The translations under genes and the position numbers were made by a program. Under the pieces are notes generated by a model. The model was not told the DNA's origin and did not search any database. It saw nothing but the letters and a program-made list of their open reading frames with translations. Below are positions 16,619 to 24,461 of a stretch of DNA of 64,000 nucleotides, one piece after another (position 1 is the first letter of the stretch; each line of letters begins with the position of its first letter). The stretch covers positions 1-64,000 of the forward strand of contig SVGP01000002.1 of the NCBI GenBank assembly GCA_015056255.1, given 5' to 3'. Source of the DNA: Clostridiales bacterium. Its GTDB lineage: Bacteria; Bacillota; Clostridia; Christensenellales; Aristaeellaceae.

Positions 16619-17326
16619 TCAGGGCTTTTCAACATGCGGGCAGCCGAGCGCGGTCGTGCGATAGAGGGGCTTGGCCCAGTAAACCGCGTTTTTGATGACC
16701 TTCTGAACGTCTGGAATTTTGAAGGTGGGGTTGGTTTCATGGCCGGGCTGGAAATAGAAGATTCTGCCGTTTCCGCGCACATAGGTTAGGCCGCTTCTGA
16801 ACACTTCGCCGCCCTCATAGCCGCCGATGAAAATAGTCTCAAGGGGCTCAGGCACCGTGAAGGGCTCGCCGTAGGTCTCCTCGTGGGGGAGATAGATGAA
16901 TCTGCCGATGCCCTGAGCGATGGGATGGGCGGGGTTGACCGTCCAGACGCGCTCAAAGTCGCCGTCCTCGCGCCAGGTGAGGGAGCAGGGGGTGCCCATG
17001 AGAAGCTTGAAGGGTTTGGATTCGTGCGCGGAATGGAGGAAGATTGCGCCCATGCCCATCTGCACATGATCGCGTACGCGCTGGGCGACCTCGTCCGGCA
17101 CCTGACCGTGCGCCATGTGGCCCCACCAGATGAGAACGTCGGTGTCCTTAAGCGCTTCGTCCGTAAGGCCGCACTGATCGTCCAAAAGAGTTACGGTCCT
17201 GACTTCGATGTCGTCGCATTCCAACGCTCTTTTCAGCGTCATGTGAATGCCGTCGGGATAAACCTCGCGAACGCGCTCCTCGGTGCGCTCATGAACAAAT
17301 TCGTTGAAGATGGTAACGCGGATCAT
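16619..17326 (-). CDS. ThuA-like domain protein
   Basis: This 235-residue protein has the glutamine-amidotransferase-like fold of the ThuA (trehalose utilisation) family. Recognisable parts are NEFVHE at the start, the DVLIWWGHMAHGQV strand and turn, GAIFLHSAHESKPFK in place of a classic amidotransferase nucleophile, and FYFQPGHETNPTF near the end. ThuA proteins act in disaccharide catabolism, probably keto-sugar formation, but the chemistry is not settled. It has its own promoter, and AGGAGG precedes the ATG. Confidence 0.9.
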   Translation of the reverse strand: MIRVTIFNEFVHERTEERVREVYPDGIHMTLKRALECDDIEVRTVTLLDDQCGLTDEALKDTDVLIWWGHMAHGQVPDEVAQRVRDHVQMGMGAIFLHSAHESKPFKLLMGTPCSLTWREDGDFERVWTVNPAHPIAQGIGRFIYLPHEETYGEPFTVPEPLETIFIGGYEGGEVFRSGLTYVRGNGRIFYFQPGHETNPTFKIPDVQKVIKNAVYWAKPLYRTTALGCPHVEKP

Positions 17327-17367
17327 GGATATGTCCTCCTTTTGAAATCAAATGCAATCGATGACTT

Positions 17368-17397
17368 ATTATACCATAGAAAAGCCAAAGTGGGCAA
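17368..17397 (-). promoter_or_regulatory. Promoter of the thuA-like gene
   Basis: Reading leftward, TTGCCC (17392-17397) and TATAAT (17368-17373) are 18 bases apart, 42 bases upstream of the ATG. Confidence 0.7.
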
Positions 17398-17428
17398 TGG
17401 AGAATCGCGCTTAAACGAAAAAAATTGA

Positions 17429-17457
17429 TTTACAGAAAGTGCCTGAAAGCGTATAAT
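17429..17457 (+). promoter_or_regulatory. Promoter of the LRR/C39 gene
   Basis: TTTACA (17429-17434) and TATAAT (17452-17457) are 17 bases apart, 39 bases upstream of the chosen start at 17497. Confidence 0.75.
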
Positions 17458-17496
17458 AAAGGAAGACTATGAATGAATATGCGCAAAGGAGAAAAC

Positions 17497-18807
17497 ATGA
17501 AGGCTAAGTACATGCGGACGCTGCTTTTTGCGCTTTTTCTTATGCTTCTTGTGTGCGCGCATGGAGAAGCGGATGGAGAAAGGGTTATTGTGATACCGCC
17601 CGGCATCCGCGAGGTTTCCGAGGAAGCGTTTGCGGGGGATACCGGGATTACGCATCTGGTAATTTACGAGGGCGTTTCGATTGGGAAAAACGCCTTTTCG
17701 GGCTGCACAAATCTGAAAACGCTGATCGTTGTCGGTGATCCGGATATTGCTTTCGGAAGCGTTTTTACAGGCGTTCCGATCAGAAATGTGTATTGCGGGC
17801 GGGGGACGAAGGCGGACACGTATTTCCGCGCGCGGAAGGTAAACGTGCATTCGCTGACCGCATATCCGTCCAGCGAGAGTTTCACAACCGATTTTCGCCT
17901 GACGGGCGTTGCGATCACGGGCTATAAGGGAATGGATGCGGATATACAGGTTCCAGCCCAAATCCTTGGCATGCCCGTAACCGAAATCGGAGAAAACGCG
18001 TTTTTTGAAAACATGTACATCGAAAAAATCCATCTGCCCCAAAGCGTTTCCGTGATTGGAGAAAGCGCGTTTGTGTGCTGCCCTTCGCTTAAAACGGTTC
18101 TGGCGGACGGCACGATCAAAGATATCGGCGCGCATGCGTTTGAAGACTGCGAGCGCCTTACGGAAATTCCGCTTGCCGAGGGTCTTATTCATGTGGGCGA
18201 CCATGCGTTTAAAAACTGCCGGTCGCTGAAAAATCCCACGCTTCCCGAAAGCGTGCAGGCTGCGGGAGAGGGCATTTTTGAAATCGAGCCGCTGGTTCAG
18301 GAAAACGCACTAAGCATTGTTCCTTTGTATCAGTTCAATTACACGCGGACGATCTGCGTGTTTTCCGGAGAAGAAAGATCCGTGAAAACCTCCGGATGCG
18401 GCGCGACGTGCGTTGCGATGGTGATTCGGTTTAAGAATGGCAACTATGACGTGACGCCCGAAAGCATATTTGAATGGGCGTATAAAACCGGTTATTACAA
18501 AGGCGACGGCTTAAGCCATCTGTCGCTTTCAAGGGCGCTTACCTTAAACGGCGTCAAAAGTCGCTGGACGAAAAGCACAACGGAAGTAATCGCCTGCTTA
18601 AAGGCCGGTCGGCCTGTCATCGCGCATATGGGACCGGGTTTGTTTGCGGATAACGGACACTACATTCTCCTTCGCGGCATTGATGAAAACGGTTTGATCC
18701 TCGTAAACGACCCCAACAGCCGTGAGTTGACCGGGCAGGCGTTTCCGATTGATTTTATCAAGAGCCAGCTTAAGGTTTACGACGGCTTCTGTCTCATCCG
18801 CGAATGA
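17497..18807 (+). CDS. Secreted BspA-type leucine-rich repeat protein with C39-like peptidase domain
   Basis: This 436-residue protein starts with a signal peptide ending near CAHGEAD. Residues about 30-270 hold BspA/TpLRR-type leucine-rich repeats (EVSEEAFAGDTGITHLVI, IGKNAFSGCTNLKTLIV, IGAHAFEDCERLTEIPL, VGDHAFKNCRSLKNP). The C-terminal 150 residues are a C39-like papain-fold domain with Cys in SGCGATCVAM, His in NGHYILLRG and Asp/Asn in VNDPNS. The likely role is an exported cysteine peptidase or surface adhesin. An in-frame ATG 24 bases upstream exists, but AAAGGAG supports 17497. No partner gene is obvious. Confidence 0.88.
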   Translation: MKAKYMRTLLFALFLMLLVCAHGEADGERVIVIPPGIREVSEEAFAGDTGITHLVIYEGVSIGKNAFSGCTNLKTLIVVGDPDIAFGSVFTGVPIRNVYCGRGTKADTYFRARKVNVHSLTAYPSSESFTTDFRLTGVAITGYKGMDADIQVPAQILGMPVTEIGENAFFENMYIEKIHLPQSVSVIGESAFVCCPSLKTVLADGTIKDIGAHAFEDCERLTEIPLAEGLIHVGDHAFKNCRSLKNPTLPESVQAAGEGIFEIEPLVQENALSIVPLYQFNYTRTICVFSGEERSVKTSGCGATCVAMVIRFKNGNYDVTPESIFEWAYKTGYYKGDGLSHLSLSRALTLNGVKSRWTKSTTEVIACLKAGRPVIAHMGPGLFADNGHYILLRGIDENGLILVNDPNSRELTGQAFPIDFIKSQLKVYDGFCLIRE

Positions 18808-18827
18808 AGATCTAAAGGCTGAAATGC

Positions 18828-18856
18828 TTTACAAAACGCTGTTTTGATGGTATACT
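18828..18856 (+). promoter_or_regulatory. Promoter of cggR with internal inverted repeat
   Basis: TTTACA (18828-18833) and TATACT (18851-18856) have a 17-base spacer. CAAAAC/GTTTTG (18832-18837 and 18841-18846) forms an inverted repeat inside the promoter and may be a regulator site. Confidence 0.75.
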
Positions 18857-18920
18857 TGTGCGGGTGAATTTTGAGTATACCGGGATGAAATATGCCCGGT
18901 TGGCAAAGGAGGCGCAGGCT

Positions 18921-19952
18921 TTGGATCCAACGACGAAGCTGATTAAAAAGCTTGCGCCGGATTTGATGGATGAAATCGTTGCGCGTGCAATGGTGCTTGA
19001 AAAGATTTCGGTTCTGCAGCCCGTGGGCAGGCGCGCGCTTGCGCAGAGAATGCGCTTATCCGAGCGCGAAGCCAGGGTGATTACCGATGCGCTCCGGGAG
19101 GCGGGGCTGATCGACGTAACGCCCGCAGGCATGATGCTGACCAACCGGGCGTATGAACTCATCGACAGCGTGCGCGAGCTTGTCAGAAACAAGCTTGGCC
19201 TTGAATCGATGGAGATTCAGCTTCAGATGCTTTTGCATGTGGAGAGGGTTAAGATCGTTCCGGGAAACGCGGATGAGTCCAGAGAAGTGCTTTCCGAAAT
19301 CGGGCGCGTTGCGGGCGTAAGGCTTCGAAAATCCGTTCGCGACGGATCCATCGTTGCCGTAACCGGCGGAACCACCGTTCAGCAGGTTGCGCAGAACATT
19401 CCGCGCGGACAGAACATCGCAGTTACCGTCATTCCCGCGCGCGGCGGTCTTGGTCAGGCGGTTGAAACGCAGGCCAACACGCTTGCTGAGGAAATTGCGG
19501 ACAAGCTCGGCGGAACGCACAGAGCGCTTTATATCCCGGACAGCCTCACAAAGGATGCTTTAAGGGAACTGATCAAGCTTAAGGAGGTCAGCGAGCCTCT
19601 GGAAGCGGTCAAGCGCGCGGACGTTCTGTTGTACGGCATTGCAAGGGCCGACGACATGGCTAAAAACAGGCTTATGAATAAGTCTGACCGCGATGAAATG
19701 ATCAAAAAGGGCGCGACAGCCGAGGCGCTTGGCTTCTGCTTTGACGCGCATGGAAAATTTCTCTCGTCCGCATCGGGTTTGGGCATTCCGATCGAGGCCG
19801 TCGAATCCATTCCCACCGTCATCGGCGTAGCCGCAGGCGCAAGAAAAGCGGAGGCAATCCTGGCCGTTACGAGGCACCACAAGCACGATTTGCTCGTCAT
19901 CGACGAGGGCGCGGCTACCGCGATTTACGACCTCATCCGAAAAGACCGCTAA
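18921..19952 (+). CDS. cggR: Central glycolytic genes regulator, CggR (SorC/DeoR family)
   Basis: This 343-residue repressor has an N-terminal winged helix (about 30-85, GRRALAQRMRLSEREARVITDALREAGLI) and a C-terminal sugar-phosphate-binding domain of the SorC type (VAVTGGTTVQQVAQNIP, VIPARGGLG, LLYGIARADDMAK). In Bacillus it represses the glycolytic operon until fructose-1,6-bisphosphate binds. The frame is open from 18858, but AAAGGAGG at 18905-18912 and a TTG eight bases later make 18921 the likely start; the resulting length fits CggR well. It lies directly before pgk-tpiA-gpmI, but gapA, its usual first partner, is missing here. Confidence 0.93.
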   Translation: MDPTTKLIKKLAPDLMDEIVARAMVLEKISVLQPVGRRALAQRMRLSEREARVITDALREAGLIDVTPAGMMLTNRAYELIDSVRELVRNKLGLESMEIQLQMLLHVERVKIVPGNADESREVLSEIGRVAGVRLRKSVRDGSIVAVTGGTTVQQVAQNIPRGQNIAVTVIPARGGLGQAVETQANTLAEEIADKLGGTHRALYIPDSLTKDALRELIKLKEVSEPLEAVKRADVLLYGIARADDMAKNRLMNKSDRDEMIKKGATAEALGFCFDAHGKFLSSASGLGIPIEAVESIPTVIGVAAGARKAEAILAVTRHHKHDLLVIDEGAATAIYDLIRKDR

Positions 19953-19969
19953 ATTCACTTGAAACCTTT

Positions 19970-20028
19970 ACTTCAAATAACATGAAGTTTCTTTTATGTT
20001 TTAAAACAATGTGGTATGATAATACCAC
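19970..20028 (+). promoter_or_regulatory. Promoter/operator region of pgk-tpiA-gpmI
   Basis: Two inverted repeats lie in the cggR-pgk gap: ACTTCA/TGAAGT (19970-19988) and GTGGTAT/ATACCAC (20011-20017 and 20022-20028). The second overlaps a TATGAT -10 (20015-20020); the -35 is weak (TTTTAT at 19992-19997, 17-base spacer). This is the expected position for a CggR operator, although it does not match the Bacillus CGGGAC/TGTC consensus. Confidence 0.6.
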
Positions 20029-20051
20029 GAACAATAATAGGGAGTGAAAGT

Positions 20052-21239
20052 ATGAATAAGAAGACTGTTCAGGACATTTGCGTAAAGGGCAAGAAAGTTC
20101 TTGTAAGATGCGACTTCAACGTACCGCTGGACGCGGACAAGAACATCACCGACGAAACCCGAATCAACGCTGCGCTGCCCACCATCAAGTATCTGCTTGA
20201 CAATGGCGCCGCCGTTATCCTCTGCTCCCACCTTGGCCGTCCCAAGGGAGAGTTCAATATGAAGTATTCTCTCGCCCCCGTTGCAAAGCGCCTGTCTGAG
20301 AAGCTCGGCTTCGAAGTCAAGCTCGCTTCCGACGTTATCGGCGAATCCGCCAAGGCTCTTGCAGCTGAAGTAAAGTGCGGCGAAGCCATTCTTCTTGAGA
20401 ACGTCCGCTTCCACGCCGAAGAAGAAAAGAATGATCCCGATTTTGCCAAGGCGCTGGCCGACATGGCTGAAATCTATGTATCCGACGCGTTCGGTACCGT
20501 ACACCGCGCCCACGCCTCCACCGCCGGCGTAGCCGCCTACCTGCCCGCTGTTGCCGGCTTCTTAATCGGCAAAGAGCTCGACTTCCTCGGAAGCGCTGTT
20601 GAAGAGCCCAAGCGTCCCTTCGTTGCCATCTTAGGCGGCGCCAAGGTTAAGGACAAGATCGGCGTTATCACCAACTTAATCGAAAAGGTTGACACCCTCA
20701 TCATCGGCGGCGGCATGGCTTACACCTTCCAGAAGGCCATGGGCAAAGAGATCGGTAAGTCCCTTCTCGACGAAGAGCGCATTGAGCTGGCCAAGGAACT
20801 GATGGCCAAGGCCGAAGAAAAGGGCGTTAAGCTCCTTCTCCCCATCGACAACGTTTGCGGAAACGATTTCTCCAATGACTGCGAAATGATCACCGTTGAC
20901 GCCGAAGAAGGCATCCCCGCCGACTTCGAAGGCATGGACATCGGCCCCAAGAGCGTAGAGCTCTTCTCCAAGGCTGTTAAGGAAGCCGCGACCGTCGTTT
21001 GGAACGGCCCCATGGGCGTATTCGAGTTTGAAAACTTCGCCAAGGGCACTCTGGCCGTTGCGACCGCTATGGCCGAGAGCGAAGCCATCACCATCATCGG
21101 CGGCGGCGACTCCGCTGCAGCCGTTACCCAGATGGGTCTGGCTGACAAGATGAGCCACATCTCCACCGGCGGCGGCGCTTCTCTCGAGTTCCTCGAGGGC
21201 AAGACCCTTCCCGGCGTTGCCTGCCTGCAGGACAAGTAA
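20052..21239 (+). CDS. pgk: Phosphoglycerate kinase
   Basis: This 395-residue enzyme transfers a phosphate from 1,3-bisphosphoglycerate to ADP in glycolysis. The signature [10 protein letters not shown] near residue 18 and the substrate-binding Arg blocks ([18 protein letters not shown]) are intact. The nucleotide-binding domain shows [19 protein letters not shown] and the terminal GGGDSAAAV and [19 protein letters not shown] precedes the ATG at 20052. Codons are heavily C-biased, in sharp contrast to cggR. It is the first structural gene of the lower-glycolysis operon. Confidence 0.98.
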   Translation: MNKKTVQDICVKGKKVLVRCDFNVPLDADKNITDETRINAALPTIKYLLDNGAAVILCSHLGRPKGEFNMKYSLAPVAKRLSEKLGFEVKLASDVIGESAKALAAEVKCGEAILLENVRFHAEEEKNDPDFAKALADMAEIYVSDAFGTVHRAHASTAGVAAYLPAVAGFLIGKELDFLGSAVEEPKRPFVAILGGAKVKDKIGVITNLIEKVDTLIIGGGMAYTFQKAMGKEIGKSLLDEERIELAKELMAKAEEKGVKLLLPIDNVCGNDFSNDCEMITVDAEEGIPADFEGMDIGPKSVELFSKAVKEAATVVWNGPMGVFEFENFAKGTLAVATAMAESEAITIIGGGDSAAAVTQMGLADKMSHISTGGGASLEFLEGKTLPGVACLQDK

Positions 21240-21255
21240 TTTTATAAACACATCT

Positions 21256-21281
21256 TGGGCCGCCGCCTGACGGCGGCCCGA
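21256..21281 (+). ncRNA. Intercistronic GC-rich hairpin between pgk and tpiA
   Basis: GGGCCGCCG pairs with CGGCGGCCC around a 5-base loop, and no T run follows. It is more likely an mRNA-stabilising or processing element, or a weak attenuator, than a terminator, because tpiA continues the operon 24 bases later. Confidence 0.55.
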
Positions 21282-21304
21282 ACTTTGAACGGAGGAAAAA
21301 CATT

Positions 21305-22051
21305 ATGCGTAAGCCCATCATCGCCGGCAACTGGAAAATGAACAAGACCCCCGAAGAGGCCAAGGCCCTCGTAACCGAGCTTATTCCCCTCGTAAAAGAC
21401 GCCGAGTGCGACGTAGTCGTTTGCACCCCCGCTGTTTGCTTTGCTGCTGTTGCCCCCGTTATCGAAGGCACCAACGTAAAGCTCGGCGCCCAGAATGTAC
21501 ACTTCAAGGCTTCCGGCGCTTACACCGGCGAGCTCTCCGCTGAGATGCTCAAAGCCGCCGGCTGCGAATACGTCATCATCGGCCACTCCGAGCGCCGTCA
21601 GTACTTCGGCGAGACCGACAAGACCGTTAACCTGCGCACCGTAGCCGCCGTGAACGCGGGCCTTAAGGCCATCGTATGCGTTGGCGAAAACAAGGAAGAG
21701 CGCGAAGCCGGCTACACCGACTATCTCGTAGCCTATCAGACCCTGATGGCGCTTCACGGCCTCACTAACGAGCAGATCGTAGAAACCATCATCGCTTACG
21801 AGCCCGTTTGGGCCATCGGCACCGGCCTTACCGCCACCGACGAGCAGGCCAACGAGACCATCGGCGTCATCCGCAAGGCCATCGCCGGCAAGTACGGCGA
21901 GTGCGTTGCAGAAAAGGTTCGCATCCAGTACGGCGGAAGCATGAAGGGCTCCAACGTTAAGGGCCTCATGGCACAGCCCGAAATCGACGGCGGCCTCATT
22001 GGCGGCGCTTCCTTAAAGGCTGCTGACTTTGCTCAGGTGGTGAACTTCTAA
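21305..22051 (+). CDS. tpiA: Triosephosphate isomerase
   Basis: This 248-residue TIM-barrel enzyme interconverts dihydroxyacetone phosphate and glyceraldehyde 3-phosphate. Catalytic residues are visible in order: Asn and Lys in AGNWKMNK, His in IIGHSERRQ, Glu in AYEPVWAIGTG (loop 6 follows) and the phosphate-binding QYGGSMKGSN and DGGLIGGASLK. GGAGG precedes the start. The stop codon overlaps the next start by one base (TAATG), so it is coupled to gpmI. Codon use shows very high expression. Confidence 0.98.
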   Translation: MRKPIIAGNWKMNKTPEEAKALVTELIPLVKDAECDVVVCTPAVCFAAVAPVIEGTNVKLGAQNVHFKASGAYTGELSAEMLKAAGCEYVIIGHSERRQYFGETDKTVNLRTVAAVNAGLKAIVCVGENKEEREAGYTDYLVAYQTLMALHGLTNEQIVETIIAYEPVWAIGTGLTATDEQANETIGVIRKAIAGKYGECVAEKVRIQYGGSMKGSNVKGLMAQPEIDGGLIGGASLKAADFAQVVNF

Positions 22052-23607
22052 TGGCCACTACCGCGCTTATCATCATGGACGGCTTCGGAATCGGCGGAAA
22101 TGACGCCAGCTCCAACGCCATCCTTTCTCAGGGAACCCCCAATATCGACCGCTTCATGGCTGAGTATTCCCACACCGCCATCGGCGCTTCCGGCGAGGAC
22201 GTAGGCCTTCCGGACGGCCAGATGGGCAACAGCGAAGTAGGACACACCAACATCGGCGCAGGCCGCGTTGTGTATCAGATGCTGGTCAAAATCACCAAGG
22301 ACATCCGCGACGGCGTGTTCTTTGAGAATAAAGCCATGCTCAAGGCGATGGAGAACTGCAAAAAGAACGATTCTGCCCTTCATTTAATCGGCCTTGTTTC
22401 TCCCGGCGGCGTTCATTCCCACACCCAGCACCTCTACGGCATTCTCGAAATGGCGAAAAAGCACGGCCTTGAAAAAGTCTATGTGCACGCCCTTCTGGAT
22501 GGCCGCGACGTGCCCCCGGATTCCGGCTGGGAATATGTAAAAGAGCTTTGCGAGAAGATGGACGAAATCGGCGTTGGCAAAATTGCCACCACCATGGGCC
22601 GTCTTTATGCCATGGACCGCGACAATGCCTGGGAGCGCGTTGAAAAGGCTTACAACGCCATGGTGCTCGGCATCGGCAATAAGGCCGAATGCCCCGTACA
22701 GGCCATCCGCGATTCCTACGAAGTCGTAGACGAAACCGGCAAGCATTTGACCGATGAGTTCGTGCTGCCCACCGTGCTTGATGAAAACGGCATGATCAAG
22801 GCCAATGACTCCGTCGTATTCTTTAACTTCCGCCCCGACCGCGCCCGTGAAATCACCCGCGCGTTTGTCGATCCCGACTTCAAGGGCTTTGAGCGCAAAA
22901 ACGGCTTCTTCCCGCTGACCTATATCTGCATGACGCAGTATGATGCGACCATGCCGAATGTGGACATTGCGTATCCGCCGGAGTCTCTTTCCATGACCAT
23001 GGGCGAGTACCTGTCCAAGTGCGGAAAGACCCAGCTTCGAATCGCCGAAACCCAGAAGTACGCCCACGTAACCTTCTTCTTCAACGGCGGCGAAGAGACC
23101 AAGTTCGAAGGCGAAGACAGAATTCTGGTTCCGTCTCCCGCAGCCGAGCTCGTGCCCACCTTTGACCTCAAGCCCGAGATGAGCGCTTACGAGGTTACCG
23201 AGGCCGTTCTTCCCTTGATCGAGGAAGACAAGTACGACGTGATTATTCTGAACTTTGCCAACTGCGACATGGTCGGCCACACCGGCGTGATCCCCGCCAC
23301 CAAGAAGGCCGTCAAGGCCGTCGACGAGTGCGTAGGCAAGGTTGTCGACGCAATTGTCGCCAAGGGCGGTCAGTGCATTGTCACCGCCGACCACGGCAAC
23401 GCCGACATGATGATCGATCCCGAATCCAAGGGCCCGTTCACCGCGCACACCACCAACCCCGTTCCCGTGATCGTTATCGATCCCAAGAACCCCAAGAAGG
23501 TTCTGAAATCCGGCGGCCGTCTGTGCGACCTTTGCCCGACCCTTCTTTACATGATGGGTCTCGAGCAGCCCAAGGAAATGACCGGCGAAAATCTGATCAT
23601 CGGCTGA
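22051..23607 (+). CDS. gpmI: 2,3-bisphosphoglycerate-independent phosphoglycerate mutase
   Basis: This 518-residue Mn-dependent enzyme of the alkaline phosphatase superfamily converts 3- to 2-phosphoglycerate. The start IIMDGFGIG carries a metal Asp. The catalytic Ser lies in QMGNSEVGHTNIGAGR, and later metal ligands lie in NFANCDMVGHTG and TADHGNADMM. The length is typical of the family. It begins on the last base of tpiA and ends the operon with a strong terminator; an enolase gene does not follow, unlike in many Firmicutes. Confidence 0.98.
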   Translation: MATTALIIMDGFGIGGNDASSNAILSQGTPNIDRFMAEYSHTAIGASGEDVGLPDGQMGNSEVGHTNIGAGRVVYQMLVKITKDIRDGVFFENKAMLKAMENCKKNDSALHLIGLVSPGGVHSHTQHLYGILEMAKKHGLEKVYVHALLDGRDVPPDSGWEYVKELCEKMDEIGVGKIATTMGRLYAMDRDNAWERVEKAYNAMVLGIGNKAECPVQAIRDSYEVVDETGKHLTDEFVLPTVLDENGMIKANDSVVFFNFRPDRAREITRAFVDPDFKGFERKNGFFPLTYICMTQYDATMPNVDIAYPPESLSMTMGEYLSKCGKTQLRIAETQKYAHVTFFFNGGEETKFEGEDRILVPSPAAELVPTFDLKPEMSAYEVTEAVLPLIEEDKYDVIILNFANCDMVGHTGVIPATKKAVKAVDECVGKVVDAIVAKGGQCIVTADHGNADMMIDPESKGPFTAHTTNPVPVIVIDPKNPKKVLKSGGRLCDLCPTLLYMMGLEQPKEMTGENLIIG

Positions 23608-23640
23608 AACTAAAAAGTAACAGAAATGTCATAAACACCC

Positions 23641-23680
23641 CGAAACCGACCGAACAAACCCCGGTCGGTTTCGTTTTTTT
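23641..23680 (+). terminator. Terminator of the glycolytic operon
   Basis: A perfect 12-bp stem (CGAAACCGACCG at 23641-23652 with its complement at 23662-23673) is followed by seven T residues. Confidence 0.95.
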
Positions 23681-23847
23681 AGTGAAAATTTGAAGAGTGT
23701 AACGAAAGAATAAATACCGAAGTCGGTTTTTTACGACAACACCCCTTGAATATTTAAGCTAAAGGTTTATATTTGAAAAAAAAATGAAACAATATACAGG
23801 TATAATAAGGCGGTAAAATGACGAGGGGAAGCTGAGGTGACGGGGGA

Positions 23848-24285
23848 ATGCATGTTCAGAACATTCGCGTAAAGCGAAATACCGCAAAACGCGTGGAATC
23901 CTTCGTCTTTTTGAAGCTGTCAAGAGATCCTTCTCTCCGTCAGGTAAGGCGTTTCAAGCGTCAGGAGCGTTTGAGCCGCTTTTGCGCACTTGTTCTTGCC
24001 ATCGTGATGCTGATCGGCATCGGTGTTTTGATTGGAAAGTTTTCCGACATTGCATACATGAGAAAAAACACAAAAGCCCTGAAGGCCGATAACCGTTTGC
24101 TTGAGGTCAGCATCGGAAATCTCGAGCTGGAGCTCATGATGAAAACACAGGACAATGTCATCTGTCATCTGGCGCAAAGAGATTTGGGCATGATCAGACT
24201 CGATGAAAAACAGTTGACGGTGCTTCCAATCGGCGAAACGCACCTTGGCGATACACAATTTGCATCCACGGGTTACACCAAGTAA
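23848..24285 (+). CDS. FtsL/DivIC-like single-pass coiled-coil protein
   Basis: This 145-residue protein has a basic cytoplasmic tail (1-43), one membrane helix (about 44-64) and an extracellular coiled coil (about 70-100) with a Leu heptad pattern. The ending is GDTQFASTGYTK. This layout is that of FtsL/DivIC septum proteins, which scaffold the division machinery outside the membrane, but sequence conservation in that family is too low for a firm name. It stands alone between two terminators, away from the usual division and cell-wall cluster. A TATAAT at 23801 has no good -35 at 17 bases. Confidence 0.55.
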   Translation: MHVQNIRVKRNTAKRVESFVFLKLSRDPSLRQVRRFKRQERLSRFCALVLAIVMLIGIGVLIGKFSDIAYMRKNTKALKADNRLLEVSIGNLELELMMKTQDNVICHLAQRDLGMIRLDEKQLTVLPIGETHLGDTQFASTGYTK

Positions 24286-24298
24286 AAAATAAATTCAT

Positions 24299-24336
24299 AA
24301 CGCCTTCGGAGAATGGAACTCTGAAGGCGTTTTTTC
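24299..24336 (+). terminator. Terminator of the FtsL-like gene
   Basis: AACGCCTTC pairs with GAAGGCGTT, with a further GGAG/CTCT extension (one G-U), followed by TTTTTT. Confidence 0.92.
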
Positions 24337-24373
24337 TGTCAAATACTGTATAAGGCGTGTGACTCGCCATCGG

Positions 24374-24402
24374 TTGCGCAATGAAGTTGCGTGTGATATA
24401 AT
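24374..24402 (+). promoter_or_regulatory. Promoter of the MotAB-like operon
   Basis: TTGCGC (24374-24379) and TATAAT (24397-24402) are 17 bases apart, 60 bases upstream of the first start codon. Confidence 0.78.
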
Positions 24403-24461
24403 AAAATAGAAGTCGTATCAGGCGCAGCGCAAACGGAATCTGAAGTAAGGATGATAAGAAC

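Noticed and set aside
22384-23448. A 354-codon open frame opposite gpmI.
   Set aside because: It mirrors C-ending codon bias of gpmI; no start signal or domain is present.
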